Shown: positions 1-11,973, counted from the first letter of the stretch. The stretch: 49,745 nucleotides of DNA from Pleurotus ostreatus/Saccharomyces cerevisiae fusant (GCA_024196135.1 JAMQCK010000147.1:1-49745), one strand, 5' to 3'. Numbers and translations are program-made. The notes: generated from the letters alone by a model not told the origin.

Positions 1-621
1 GGCGGCGCACCATCTTGACGAGGAATCTTGGGGGTCGGCGGCGTCGATGAGCGGGATGCGCGCCTCCAAACTTTGGTGCCGAGGCTCGGCAAGACGAGTC
101 ACGTGCAGTCAACTGTACAGTCGTGCACAATGGGCTTCGGCAAACTCCGGGGACGGTTGAACTTGGGCTTGTCTCCAACCGTCAACTATACACCTGCGTC
201 AGGCTTACTAGTCATCTTTCAAACGAAGGTCTCATGTTTGCCCGAAGTATACACTGGCTCGAATTCTAGCGCAACGGTCCGCTGAGGGCCGCACCCCCCA
301 AAGCTCAGGTTATTCCATCATGCTCTATTCTCTTTGACCGGTGTGGTATGAACGGGCCTCCGTCTTGTATGCCGGTCACCTTCAAGACGCTCTTTCCTCG
401 GGCAACGAATCTCTGACGTGCTTGGTCCTCGGGATCAGAGACCAATTCATTCACTCGCAGGCTGGATCTGCGCCGAAGCGCCTGTCTTCGTCGAATTTCT
501 CCGATGCTGACTTCCTAATATGAATTATGCCCCAACCTAGATGCTACTGCACCTTATAACAGCCACGTTGGTGGGTATAGTCCGTCAAGCTCCAAGCCGC
601 GCGTGCAGTCCCATCTAGGCC
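1..621. other. Intergenic region upstream of the CE15 gene
   Basis: No coding region is supported here. The open frames are short, lack homology I recognise and show no splice-linked continuation. A weak TATA-like TTATAAC lies at about 555-561, roughly 65 bp before the esterase ATG, and is the only promoter-like element I see. A minus-strand ATG in a fair context at 11-13 could open a gene running off the left edge, but only four codons are visible. Confidence 0.5.
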
Positions 622-2210
622 ATGTTTCTTGCCTCGCTTGTCCTCGCCTCTTCCTTCATCGGGCGCGCGCGCGCACAATGCGCTGAGCTGCCTTCATCCC
701 TGCCAGGCGTTGATGACCTGGAAGCTCTGAACACACTTCCAGATCCCTTCACGTTTTACAACGGCACGTCGCTGTCCTCTGTCGATGACTGGGCCTGCAG
801 GCAGCAGGAAATCAAGACCTTAGTCCAGCACTACTTCTACGGCTACTACCCAGACACATCTGACGAGGTAAGAGTCTCCCTCAGGCCCGTTCTCAGGCCA
901 TCCATCGTCTACTTCTCGCGCTCACTCGACTCACCTCTCCAGACCGTCACCGCCAAGCTCTCCTCCGGCTGGCAAGGCCAGACCCTCGCTATCACTATCG
1001 CCTCCGGCGGCAAGTCTTCCTCCTTCAACGCCACACTCAGCCTCCCGTCAGGGGCCTCCGCCGACGCGCCCGTCCCCGCCATCATCACCCTCGGCGGCTT
1101 CGGTCCCTCCGCCTCTGGCACGGCCGCCGTGTCCTTCGATGCGGCGTCCGTCGCGTACGACGGACCCCTCAAGACGGGTGCGTTCTGGGACCTTTATGAG
1201 GGTGATATCGGCGTGCTCGCGGCGTGGGGTTGGGGGTTCAGCAAGATCATAGACGCGCTGGAGGCGGCGGTTCCGGAGGTGGATATTGAGAGAATCGCGG
1301 TGTCGGGGTGCAGTCGGTATGGGAAGGCGGCGCTGGCGGCTGGGTTCTTCGATGAGCGAGTGAGTAGGAGTCTTTTGAGGGAGCTGAGGGTGATTGATGG
1401 CCGCTAGGTGACGCTCACGGTGCCCATGTCGAGCGGGCTTATGGGCATGGCCCCGTTCCGGTTCCAGTATGAAGAGAGTAAGTTCCGTTTACCAGGTCCA
1501 TGTGCAAGTTGGCCAATGTCGATTTATTTTCTGCAGGCGGCGCAAATGAGCAGCTCTCCGACATGGACGACACCTCGAGCTCGTGGCCTGACGACACGCT
1601 GGTTTCGTTCAGGAATGACCCAGCGCGTCTGCCCGTCGACTCCAACTTTGTCACCGCGGGTGTAGCGCCGGTATGATCTCTTGCGTTTGACGTTCATCCT
1701 ACAATCACTTATAGTAACATTTTCCCTCATCGTAGCGTGCTCTGATCTGGGACGAAGGGACCACTGATTACTGGGTGCGTAAGTATCATCCATGCCACTG
1801 AGGAAAGAAAGCGAATCTCGAACTGACGAGTCCGCTGTGCTAGACCAACCCCGAGGGCACGGCCGCCGTGACCTTCCCCGCGACGCTCGCCCTGTACGAG
1901 TGGCTCGGTGCGGGAGAGAACGTCGGCATCGCGCTACGCAACAGCGGACACTGCGACCCTAGTGGGAAGTGAGTCAAGAATATCCTAGTTGTTCCCAGCT
2001 GCAGCTCGTCCCTTGCGCTTCGCCTGTCAGCGTGCAGTAGCGTCCTTCGACGCGACGGTTGGAGCTGAGGCACTGACTAATTGGCCCAGCACCAACGTCG
2101 CCGACTTCATCAACAAGGTATTCTTCGGGACAGAGACGGACCGGGACTACCACGATATCTCGCCCTTCACGGCGCACGAGGAGACCTTCCCCTTCACCGC
2201 GCCTCAGTGA
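622..2210 (+). CDS. Secreted 4-O-methyl-glucuronoyl methylesterase-like protein (CE15)
   Basis: Glucuronoyl esterases cut the ester between lignin alcohols and glucuronic acid of xylan, outside the cell. Exons by splice signals: 622-867, 943-1359, 1408-1477, 1537-1670, 1736-1774, 1844-1968 and 2090-2210, giving 383 residues in frame. An N-terminal signal peptide (about residues 1-18, ending ARA) is followed directly by the catalytic domain; there is no CBM1 linker. The family landmark GCSRYGKAA is present with nucleophile Ser206, as are the CE15-like DPFTFYNGT start, the AWGWGFSKIIDALE helix, and GHCDPSG with the likely catalytic His338. Oddity: the position of the usual catalytic Glu (PQESG in canonical fungal enzymes) reads PMSSG here, so the acid is Ser229. 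A later acidic stretch, W-D-E-G-T-T-D at 294-300, could supply it. A divergent active enzyme or a non-catalytic paralogue are both possible. Confidence 0.85.
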
Positions 2211-2612
2211 GGTGTTCTGCTATAATCCGCAGCAAAGGGACTTCGGATGAATAGGGTAAGCAACTTTACGATTCAGTATTCAGTGTGATCATCGCGTTCA
2301 ACCTCGCTTCTAGACAATTGTATATTCTGTGCATGGAAATGAACCTGTGTATGTCCAGTGAGTATCTGCGTGAGCGTGCATGGAATGCAAGACCGCTGTA
2401 TTCTCCGGTCGCGAGTGAGCTATGCTGGCCCATTTGAGAAGGCGCGTGGGTAGGCCAACTGACAAAGCTTTTACGTTCGAGTGGTCCGCGATGTGTCAAT
2501 GACCTCGGGGGAACAGAGTGACTCAATCCTGGTCAGTTCTTCTGCACGTGTCCTGCATATAAAGCGTCTTATCTCTGCGGTCTATCAGCCGCCTCTCGTT
2601 CTATCAGTCGTT
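2211..2612. promoter_or_regulatory. Intergenic region with TATA box for the MFS gene
   Basis: A CATATAAAG element at 2556-2564 lies about 50 bp upstream of the transporter ATG at 2613, a spacing typical of a fungal core promoter. The remainder is presumably the 3' UTR of the esterase gene and upstream control sequence. No other feature is recognised. Confidence 0.45.
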
Positions 2613-4757
2613 ATGTCCTCGTCCAGCGCATATGCTGGAGCATCCTCTCTTGCGGTGCTGAACAACAAACCTCACGCAGGACTATGGGAGAGCGATCTGG
2701 GCAGGTTTGAGAGAAAGGAAGAAACTATCGAGGTTACCACACGCGTACCGTTGCCTTCGTCCAGTGCCGCGTCACACACAGTACCGGTTCACGACGAGGA
2801 AATGGAAATGAACAGAATCTCGTCCACGACTAGCCGAATGTCCGCGCCAACTGCCGTGTCTGAACTGCCGCCTGTGGACCGCGGATTCGGCGCCTGGTCC
2901 TTCGTACGTCCAGCAGTTCGGAAATAAACTATGTTCATGTTCATGATTTAATTCCGCAGCTCGCTGCCGCCTTCATGGTGGAGACGATCGTCTGGGGCTT
3001 CCCAACAGCATACGGAACGCTACTCGAAGGTGAGCAACTTCACGTTGTGTATTCGCCAGCAGTAAGTTGTATATTCACCAACGGCTGATGTGTGACCTTC
3101 ACAGCCTATCTGGCGGACCCGCTCTATAACTCTCAGTCTGGCGCCACATCTCAGCTTGCACTCATCGGGCCGCTGATCTCGGGGGTCATGCATTGTTCCT
3201 GTAAGTCCGAAGTCCCTCTCTCAAGTCCCCATTACGGTCGTGCCAGTCCTCCGCTTGAAGATTACTGACGCCCCGCCTCAGCACCACTGATCAACCCTAT
3301 GCTATACCGTTACCCGCGATGTGGTCGTCCCCTCGTATGGGCTGGGATGGTGCTCTGCGCCGTCAGCCTCTTCGCGTCGAGCTATGCGAGAACGGTGCGC
3401 ATCGAGGACTGGTCAATGATGACAACATTTAAATCTTCATGTTGCCATAGGTGCCGCAGCTGCTTGCCCTCCAGGGCGTAATCTATTCAATTGGAGGATG
3501 TGCGTAGGCCATTCGAACATGGTATCAGTCTCTGACGTTTAAACGACCCGCACAGCCCTTTTCTACGCCCCAATCATATTTTACATGTCCCAGTGGTTCT
3601 TGGACAGGCGAGGGATCGCCAACGGTGTCATCTTTGCTGGTATGAACTTGCATTCTCGGTCTGAAGATCCTGACTACTAACGCTGACCCTGGAGGAACCT
3701 CCGTCGGCGGAGTCGCCCTCCCCCTCGCCTTCCCACCGCTCATCTCCCGCTTCGGCATACCGACGTCCTTACGCATCTTCGCCGGGCTGACGCTCGTCAT
3801 CCTGCTCCCCTTCCTACCCTTCGTCAAAGGCCGACTTCCCGAGACGCATACTCAGGTGCGCGGTCCGGAACCTAGGAATCGAAAGGAGTGGTACAAGGAA
3901 GCATCGTTCCTGCTCCTGCTCGCGACGAATACGTTGCATGCGTTTGGGTACTTTGTGCCTACGCTTTGGTTGCCGAGTGAGTCTCATCATCTTGCGCTTT
4001 GGTGGCAATATGGCCGTATTGACTGTTTGCCGACAGCCTTTGCGAGCGCGCTCGATCTGAGCGCAAGTAAGTCGTCGCTCACATTGGCGCTGCTGAACGG
4101 TACGTTATGCCAACCTCAGACGCCTCGTCGTTTGTCAAGTAAGCGCTTCTGACCACACCTCCAGGCGCCGCCACCTTCGGTCGTCTCGCCACCGGGCTCC
4201 TCTCCGACCGCTTCGAGCCGTGGGGGATCGCCGTTGGCATGCTCGCCCTCACCGCAGCAGCCGCCTTCATCTTCTGGGGCATCCTATCGCACACGTTCGC
4301 CGGCCTCATTATGTTCAGTGTGCTCTTTGGCATCATCTCCTCGGGGTGGACGACGCTGTGGACGGGCTTTGTGAGGCCGATTGCGAGTGCGTATTCCTCT
4401 CCGGCAGACCACTTTCTTCCCCCTTATGCTTTCGTTGTCTTCACTCGGCTGACTTACGACGCCCACCCAGAGGACGATCCAAACCTTGCCACAACGCTCT
4501 TCGGGTGGCTCCTGCTTACGCGCGGAGTCGCCAACGTTCTGTCCACGCCAATTTCGACGGCACTCGAGACGCCGGGCACCGGCTGGACGTCAAACAGCAA
4601 AATCACCCTGGGATTCCAGGTCGCAGGCGGGAGGTTCGAAAAGATGATCGTGTTCACTGGGGCATGCTTCGTTGGCGCGGTGGTCGTGGTCAGTATGGGA
4701 TGGGGGTTGGAGGTAAGGAAAAGGCTGCGAGGGACGGGGCTTGGGGTGGAGCTGTAG
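2613..4757 (+). CDS. MFS transporter, monocarboxylate-transporter-like (MCT/MCH type)
   Basis: Ten exons fit in frame (2613-2903, 2960-3029, 3105-3200, 3282-3394, 3451-3499, 3556-3639, 3695-3976, 4037-4099, 4165-4386, 4471-4757), giving 518 residues. A polar Ser/Thr-rich cytosolic N-terminus of about 95 residues precedes DRGFGAWSFLAAAFMVETIVWG, the characteristic first helix of fungal monocarboxylate-permease-like MFS proteins. Further helices include GPLISGVMHCS, GVIYSIGGSLFYAPIIFYMSQW followed by the cytoplasmic loop F-L-D-R-R-G-I-A-N-G, a central loop of about 40 residues ending NRKEWYKE, and FGRLATGLLSDRF in the second half. These match the MCT-like subfamily of plasma-membrane carriers. 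The substrate cannot be read from sequence; fungal members do not always carry monocarboxylates. The start at 2613 is the first ATG after a TATA box and needs no upstream exon. Confidence 0.85.
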
Positions 4758-5245
4758 TTGATCTCACTATCCTCGCTGTGGGGATGTTGTCGGGGTGGGA
4801 TTCGTACGAGGCCAAGTTGTATAGCCAACGGTCTTCGTGTCACCGTCACGATACGCAGGGAGAATACCCAGTTGAGGGGTGTGTTTTACTCGTGCTTGAA
4901 GTTCGGTGAACAGCATTGGCCGCAGGCGCGTCATCGGTACGTGAAGAGTCCCGAGCGTACGAGAGCGTCCACCTGCATGTCTCCTGTCATACAAAGATGG
5001 GAAAGGAACCGATATTGGTGGGTGCAGTCGAATTATCTGCAGTCTCCGGAGGGAAATACCATGTAGCTGAGGTAGACGCGAAGCCTGTTAAGCAAAGTCA
5101 CCCATCCCAATGAAGGACCAGACGGTCTCCAGGACAAATCAGGCAATCACAGGCTTTTCGAGTGTCTTCATAGTCATAGTGCAACATGAGGCATATGTGC
5201 GTACAGAGTGGATAGGGAGAGCAGTAGAGGGAGAAAGGCCGCCGC
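4758..5245. other. Convergent 3' intergenic region
   Basis: This lies between the 3' ends of the transporter gene (+) and the L23 gene (-), so it should hold both 3' UTRs and terminators. The open frames are short and overlap on both strands without family features. I see no RNA gene or repeat. Confidence 0.5.
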
Positions 5246-6063
5246 TCAAACCACGGTACCGGCGTTGGACGCGATACGCGGCCACAAGTCAGCCTGCAGA
5301 GGGCGTTCAGAGGGAAGAACATACACAATACGCAAGAGCAGACTTACGCATTCTTTTGCGACCGGGCCCGTGATCGCGGAGCCCTTCATCTCACCCTTGG
5401 GGTTGACGATGACACCGGCGTTGTCCTGATACGAGATCCGTGAGTCACCACTCCGATCATATTCTTTCGTACTACGCACCTCGAAGTACAGGAAGACACC
5501 ATCCCGTCTCCGCCATGCCTTGCGCTGGCGGACGACAACTACGGGCATAGCTAGAGAGAGATATCCCCAGTCAGTGTCATAATCGCAAGAGTAGCAAAGA
5601 CAGATGCCACGCACTCTTCTTCCTCAACTCGGGCTTACCCTTCTTGACGGACGCGACGACCATGTCGCCGACACCAGCGTCCGGAAGCCGGTTGAGGTGC
5701 GAGCCGAAGCCGTACGGCTCGATGATGAACAGCGACTTCGCGCCGCTGTTATCCGCGCAGTTCAGCACGGCGCCGACGGGCAGACCGAGGGTGAGGCGGA
5801 ACTTCGTTCCAGAGGAACCGGTCGCTGTGGGTCGAGCACATCGTTACGTCGCGTATTAAGGTGGTTGTTCATTGAGGTGGTGTTGTTCATTGAGGGTGTG
5901 GATGTGGTGAGGGGGGCGATTGGTGCAGTCATGCATAGGAAGGGGAGAAGGACACCGATCATGTCGCAAGATCAGGATTTCGAGGTTGGATAGGCGACAA
6001 AAGAGCAGAACTTCGTCAGACAGGGCATCGAGACGCAGGCGCGGCGGACGTACGCTTCGACAT
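5246..6063 (-). CDS. RPL23: 60S ribosomal protein L23 (uL14)
   Basis: A core protein of the large ribosomal subunit that binds 28S rRNA near the GTPase-factor side. Five minus-strand exons join in frame: 6063-6054, 5824-5615, 5550-5480, 5425-5348 and 5293-5246, giving 138 residues, matching the 137-140 of eukaryotic uL14. Near-invariant family segments are present: [67 protein letters not shown] and the C-terminal [11 protein letters not shown]. The first exon is tiny (ATG plus two codons and one base), and the first intron is long (229 nt), a common layout for fungal ribosomal protein genes. It is probably constitutively and highly expressed. Confidence 0.97.
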
Positions 6064-8664
6064 TTTTGATCTTGGGCTTGAGGACGACTACGACGAGCAC
6101 GGCTTTCCGATGATTGGCGATGGCGCGCCTGCCGAGCTCGGCACGATCAACTGTACAGCGGGTGTCGGGATATGCCGAAGCCACTTTGCGCAGGCCACGT
6201 GACTTGGACCCACAAGTTCGACTTTGGGGCTGCTTAGGACTTTGTGGCTTCTTCGTGATAGAAATTAGAGAACAGCTCGCAGTATGGTCGCTCTTGGCCC
6301 GCAAATAATGCACCTTCTATGAAAATGGTGTTTTTACTCGTGTCTTTAAGGTTTCATCAAACGCGAAGTTCCGGCGCCGTTTCCCTGACTCGTCCACTCA
6401 ACGCTTACGCTTTCGTGTGCAGTGTAGCTCGGAAGTTTGTAGGGGTATGATACAAGAGGAGGCGTCGAACAGAGCAGCATCAAAGACTCACAGTGGTGAA
6501 CTGCAAATGACACAGTCGTCGGTCGGGCTGGGAGGTCTCTGCGTATCGGACGGCTGACGTTGCGTGTTTGAAGCCAACTGAACCTTTATGCCATCGGCAA
6601 TGAGACAGTACTTCATGGCCGTTGTGCTTGCCTCGATCTGTCTATCAGACTGCCTTCAATACTGGACGCGGTTGATTGCCGAGTCGTAAGCCCGCCGATG
6701 AGTTATACTGTAGTCCTCCGCGCCACAGCAGACAATTCGACCTGTCTTAATGGAGGGTTCCAAGTGTGCGCGAAGCTGAGCGTATGATATGAGGAAGTGG
6801 CAAACGACGTTCTGAATAAAAAGAGTTAAGTCGCAATTCGAATGTAGCCAGAAGATGTTCGACGGCACGACCCGAAGACGGACAAAGTGTGGGATCAGAC
6901 AAGAAGTACCAAAGCAGAAAGTTAGCCGAGAGGGCTAGAAGCCCAAACAATGAACGAAGCAGCGCTAGCGAGGCCAGAGCGCGCGTCGAAGAGAGTAGAA
7001 CGGGATTATTGACGACGCTAGAGCAGAGGGTTCAAACGAGGTTTACGAGACGGCCACGCCATACCCTCCATGCTGTAACGAGGACTATAGCGGAGTCGTC
7101 GAGGACGCTAGAGCAAGAGACACTGGCCTAGATGACTGACGAGGACGCACCGAGGGCAGAACGCGCAGATCTAGCGTAAAGCTGGTCTGACAGGCCGCAG
7201 CGCGCCGATATGAGATAGCGAAGCGGGAAGTTTACGTGAGGCTGTCAGTAAGTCCGGACAGGCGGACTGCAGGCTTGGAGAGGGTCGAAGTCGTCGCGCG
7301 CAGGATATCCATATCGTGAGCGTATCGGGACCCTGGCAAGAGACTGAGCATGTCGTACATATCGCGGACCAGCCGACGTCGTATTGATGCCCTGCAGTGA
7401 ACTGCCAGATAGAGATGGAAGTCGGAGCGGTTGACGGGAGGTATCGAGCGCTGACATGAAGGGCGACCTTGGCAGGGAGTTTATTTACAGAAGGTTCTAC
7501 GGCAGAGGACGTACAGCAAGGAAACAGGCGATGAATGGCGCTAGATTGATTCCAGCAGGGATGAGGTGAGGATCAGCGGTACAGATTAGGTGAAGGCCAC
7601 AGTCTCCAACGTCCTCGACGCTGATCTTCATGGGTCCCAGGGAAATGGGAACGGCATTCAAGATTGGGGCCCCGGATTGCAGGTGACCTAGTCGTACTTC
7701 CTGCCTCGCTGTTACCCAAGACGTGCAGTCTTACGTCGATACGTTGACGACGCTGTATACCGCACACGACAGTGCATCATGCTCTGGTCATGCTGCCCAA
7801 GTGTGGAGGACATGTATGAGCATGATGAAGACATGCACGGATAGCTCGTCGTCGAGCCTGTTACGGGGCTTGCGCGGAACTTCGTCGGCGACGGCTGGGC
7901 GCTGTTGTATAGCGGGCGGTATGCGCTCCGCCACAACTGTATGGCGGGCAGCTGGCACGCTCGTCATGGCTGACGACATGGACGACGAGTTCGTCGGGCT
8001 CGAGTGGACGAGGTGTGTGCGCAGTGCGGTCGTCGGACGCTCGCCATCGTGATCGATGAAAAATTACAGGGGAGCTGAAGAACGCCGAAATGGTGCCCGG
8101 TCCCCCGCAGAGCGGATTTTCGAGGGAAAGGCGCGGAGAAATGCACGAAATTCAGCAGAAACTCCCCTCTGGCTCCGGAGAGGGAGACGGTGGAAGCCGA
8201 AGAGCGGCCTTTCTGCCTGATTTGGGCATTGTGCAACTATCCACGTGCGGTTGCAATGACGTCGATCACGGCCGTTGCTACGGAACGTGCCTTGACGAAT
8301 GAATGACATCACAGATAAGAACAGTAATTATGGCCAGAAGGGGTTTCCGCGCGGCTGCAATTGTGCCCAAAATTGCTTTCACTCACGGAGAACCTGCAAG
8401 AGGGGTCCTCGATGTCTCTCGGGTGGTTGGCTTGTTCGGTCCCGGAGGTTGAACTTGCTAGCGCGGTTTCGGAGAGCGTGATACGCCCAACACGCAACTT
8501 GCTCTTGACCGTCATGTCGAGCGCATATCAGCGGTGGCTGCGCGAGCTCCGTCGGACCGGTTTGTTGACAATAGACCATATCTGAGGCGGCGAAACTCAA
8601 AACAGAAAACACTCCACGGTGTTTGGAAACTCGACCAGCGACGTTCGTAAAGACTTTGGAACTG
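6064..8664. other. Gene-poor interval between RPL23 and the transposon
   Basis: About 2.6 kb with no coding region I can support. Open frames are short, overlap on both strands and show no recognised domain. The part next to 6063 must contain the RPL23 promoter. At 7010-7170 a degenerate motif (gacgctagagca and relatives) recurs a few times, but I cannot place it in a known element. The 9 bp at 8665-8673 just beyond it are the left target-site duplication of the mobile element. Confidence 0.45.
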
Positions 8665-8673
8665 GCGTTGGAG
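8665..8673. repeat. Target-site duplication, left copy (9 bp)
   Basis: GCGTTGGAG sits directly outside the left terminal inverted repeat and recurs exactly at 14832-14840 directly outside the right one. The bases beyond each copy differ, so the duplication is 9 bp and no longer. Confidence 0.9.
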
Positions 8674-8691
8674 TAGACTCGAACCAGTCCC
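8674..8691 (+). repeat. Left terminal inverted repeat (18 bp)
   Basis: TAGACTCGAACCAGTCCC, the exact reverse complement of 14814-14831. Its inner 8 bases CCAGTCCC are themselves complementary to GGGACTGG at 8751-8758. Confidence 0.92.
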
Positions 8692-8750
8692 CACTCCGCG
8701 GGACCGAGGCAAGAGCAAGCTGACACTTGCCCGATCAGGGGAGCGGAGCG

Positions 8751-8825
8751 GGGACTGGAAGGACTCATAAGGAGCTAGCACAGGACAGGATTTTCCCACG
8801 ATTTTAGCTGACTTAGAGAAATTTT
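8751..8825 (+). repeat. Left subterminal inverted repeat (about 75 bp)
   Basis: This block is the imperfect reverse complement of 14603-14677. The most conserved part is 22 identical bases at 8780-8801 (beginning ACAGGACAGGATTTTCCCAC) matching 14626-14647. The outer GGGACTGGAAG and the inner GACTTAG.GAAATTT are also shared. Such subterminal conservation is typical of transposase-binding sites. Confidence 0.85.
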
Positions 8826-8906
8826 GATCAAGCTTGCCGCGCGATCATCCCTTTCGTAGCGTATCCATCCGCGCTTGCTCCTCATTTGTCCAATAGACTG
8901 TATCCT

Positions 8907-11900
8907 ATGCCACCGAAGCGTGCACTAGACAATGTCGGTGAAGGCTCAGCCGCCAATAAACAAGCCCGGATCTCCTTCACGCAGAATTCTCCGCGCGGCC
9001 CAACGGGTGGCACGAACTCCACGACAATATTCACCGCCTTCCCTCGCACCCTTTCCAATGTCTCGACCTTGGCGCGCACGCGATCCGCGTCGGCGCCTCC
9101 GCCCTCCTCACAGCAGTCTAACCTCAGCGTTATGGATCCGTCACCTATAAGAAGAGGTAGACCCACTCTCAAGAAGCCGTCCGGGGCCGAGAGGAAGAGG
9201 GGCAAGGAGCAGGCACGATACGAAAGGGAGATGAAGGACACGAAGAAGAAGGAGGAGCTTGAAGCGGAGAGGGAGGAGGCACGATCAGCGGCGAGAGAAG
9301 CAAAGTTGGAATCGGCACGCGAAGACCAGGACTTTCGTGTCAAGGGCGCGCTGCAGGCGCTGCGCGAGGATGCGAGCCAGGACGGCCACGGATTTGGCAC
9401 ATTCCACGGGTTCCTCGCTGCCGTTTTCTCGTCAAAAGACCAGACGGTCTCGTCGACTTGGTCCAGATACTGCCGCAACCACGGCGCGGAGATGATGGAT
9501 CAGGTCCGCTCCCGCGCGCCAGAAGTGGCGAACGACTGGATGATGAGCAGATTGCTGCCTGTAATCCAGAAGGAGGGGCGCAGGATTAAGGAGATCATGT
9601 CGCGTGGGCGGGACTTGCCTCTCATCCAGTTGGTCGAGGAATTCTCCCTCGACAAGCTGGCGGATGAGATCCAAGAGAAAGCGCCCGTCATTTGGTCAAT
9701 ACTTTGCGATGCAAGCGGCGGTGATACCGGAGGGGAGGATGGAGAGGTTTCCGATGCACGCACCCAGCGTAGCTCCAGACCTGTGAGTCTTTTAGCACTA
9801 TGCACGCAGCGCTTTTGACTTACTTTACTTGGAGGTCCTCACTACAATGTGTGCTATGATGGGTGTTTTGCGGTCGCAGCGGGCGAACGACTTCCAAACC
9901 ACGTTCGGACTATTCCTGCTTGCGTCGGGATCAGCGAAGCGCGAGATCGAAGTGCTGTCTCACGCGGGTCTCTGCACGTCGTACAGTACGATCCTTGAGC
10001 ACGTCAAGGGACTCTCCGACGAGGGCGCTGCACGATTCCGGGAGTTGATCAAGAAGCAGGCATGCATGATTGCGTGGGATAACCTAAACATCGCATTCCG
10101 GAAGGACGCGCAGCGCCTCAGCTCCGCCGACCATTTCGATAACGGAACGACGGCGACACTGGTCCCACTCTACGACCCTGTGACGGGATCAAGCGTCCCC
10201 CACGGCGCACTTCCCTTCAGCTTGAACGAACCCCGCACGACACGTAAGCTCGACATACCATACGCGCCGGAGGACCTTTTCCCAACTCGTCTAGAGGAGG
10301 GTCAGATCTCGGAGTCCTGTCTATGGCAGCTGAAGCGACTGGCGATGGACCACATACCAGGTCTTTCCCGTCTACAAGAGACTGTTGGGGCTTGCCCTAC
10401 TGTCGACCAGATCCCTCTCCATAAGACGGAGCAGTATCCCCTCCCCGCCATGGAGACGGACGAGTCTAGCATTGACGGTACATTGGAGGTGGTGCACGAG
10501 ATTTTCGAGAGCCTTGGGATGACAAGCGAAGACTGGCGCAAGCACGGCTTGCTCTTCGTCGATGGAGATCTCCTGACAATGCAGCTCGTCGACAAGCTGC
10601 AGTCAGCGCGACGGAACAGCACCGACGACGTCGACGCCCTCCGGTTCTTGATCCAGCGCTTCGGTTTGTTTCACAGTCAGATGGCTGCAGGTCGGATGGT
10701 GGTCAACGAGCACTGGGGGAAGCCAAACTCCCCATGGCCTGGGAGCTTGTGGTGGTCAAACACGCAGCTGAAGAGGAAGAAGATGGCGGCGGGTTGGAAG
10801 GGACGGAAGGCGACGCCGTGGAAGCAGGCGCACGAGCTGATCAACATCACACTTCCCGCACATGTGAAGGACGCCTTCCGTATTCATTGCGGGGCGGAGT
10901 CACTCGAGCACTGGGCCGCGCGCGTCTCCGCATCTGGCTTTGACAAGGTCGCGCGCATTGTCCTCGCCGAATCATTCTCTACATCTGTCGTCGAAAATCT
11001 TCGTCGCCAGCCGGACGCTCTTCGTGATCACGCCCACGAGAACACACTGCTGTTCAACCGTGATGCATTGTTCTACGTCGAGTACAACCACGCCATCAAG
11101 GCAGGAGATATCGGGCGTGTCGTCAACATCCTCCGAGTCTGGGCTATCATGATGAGAGGCGTCGGAGCGATGCCCAAGTACGCCGACGTGATCTTCGAGA
11201 CGTTGGGCCGCCTCCGTCGTTATCCTCCCCGTCTTCGACAACTCTTCTTACACAACTGGCTTGTCAATCTCAGCGGGAAGGAGAACGGGCACAAGCCCGT
11301 TGACATGATGCAAGAGCATCAGAACCTATGGGCTAAAGTTGTCTACAACGCGAAGGGCTCGAACAAAACCTGGCGTTGGCTATCGAGGATCACCGTCTGT
11401 ATATTCATCCTACGCGACACCATGCGTAAAGTGCAATCTGCCTACGGTATCCCAAGCTACGGTGAACGTCACACTGTCCCCGATATAACCAACGAAGTCC
11501 AGTTGCTAGCCGACCTCCTCGAAGAAGAGAAGCTACAGACGTACGTGAAGGACCGGCCAGGCAACGAGCACGTCACGCCTGTTCGTGACCTGATGGGTGT
11601 CGGTGTGGCATACTTCAGCAGTGCAAATGCCTACCAGAACTTCCGAGTGGACAAGAGGGTGGCTGTCAACGCTGGTCCTGCCGCGGAAGCGCCGGTCGTC
11701 GACGTGGCAGGCGAGGTTGTTGATGAGTCCGACGAGGAAGTCGAAGGCACGCAGGAGCCGGTTGAAGAGGTAGCGGATGATGGAGCGGGTGATGGACCCG
11801 AGCGTGAGGACTACTCGGATGTACACGCCGTAGGACCATCATTTGAGGACCTTGTAGGTGACGACGAGGAGCTCTTTGAATACGCAGATCAGTTCCTAGA

Positions 11901-11973
11901 TACAAGCATGATGATGATTGAGGACCTTGAGCTACTTACATCAATGGGAGGGCCCGCGTCGCCTGCAGAATAG
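8907..11973 (+). CDS. DUF6589-type protein, putative transposase of the element
   Basis: Two exons, 8907-9782 and 9835-11973, join in phase 0 to give 1004 residues. The start ATG (MPPKRALDN) is the first in frame. Residues 1-100 are basic and Ser/Pro-rich; about 95-150 form a highly charged K/E/R helix, a probable coiled coil. From about residue 293 the sequence shows what I recall of fungal DUF6589 proteins: a motif around RSQRANDFQTTFGLFLLASG, then WDNLN (Asp374), FVDGDLLT (Asp535/Asp537), GLFHSQM, and GKENGHKPVDMMQEHQN (Glu786). The spaced D, D and E are candidate metal ligands of an RNase H-like DDE fold; that is inference. The C-terminus (about 915-1004) is acidic. It lies just inside the left end of the transposon and converges on the helicase gene. 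Transposase function is unproven but fits the terminal repeats. Confidence 0.8.
9783..9834 (+). other. Intron of the DUF6589 gene (52 nt)
   Basis: A GTGAGT donor at 9783 and an acceptor ending GGAG at 9834 join the two open frames in phase. Reading through would hit a stop in 36 nt, so splicing is needed for a full-length protein. Confidence 0.75.

Noticed and set aside
1..13. Possible start of a minus-strand gene leaving the left edge (ATG at 11-13)
   Set aside because: Only four codons are visible and the context is not decisive, so it cannot be supported.
7723..8052. A 109-codon frame in the gene-poor interval
   Set aside because: The opposite strand is also largely open, no domain or splice partner is seen, and codon use is unremarkable.
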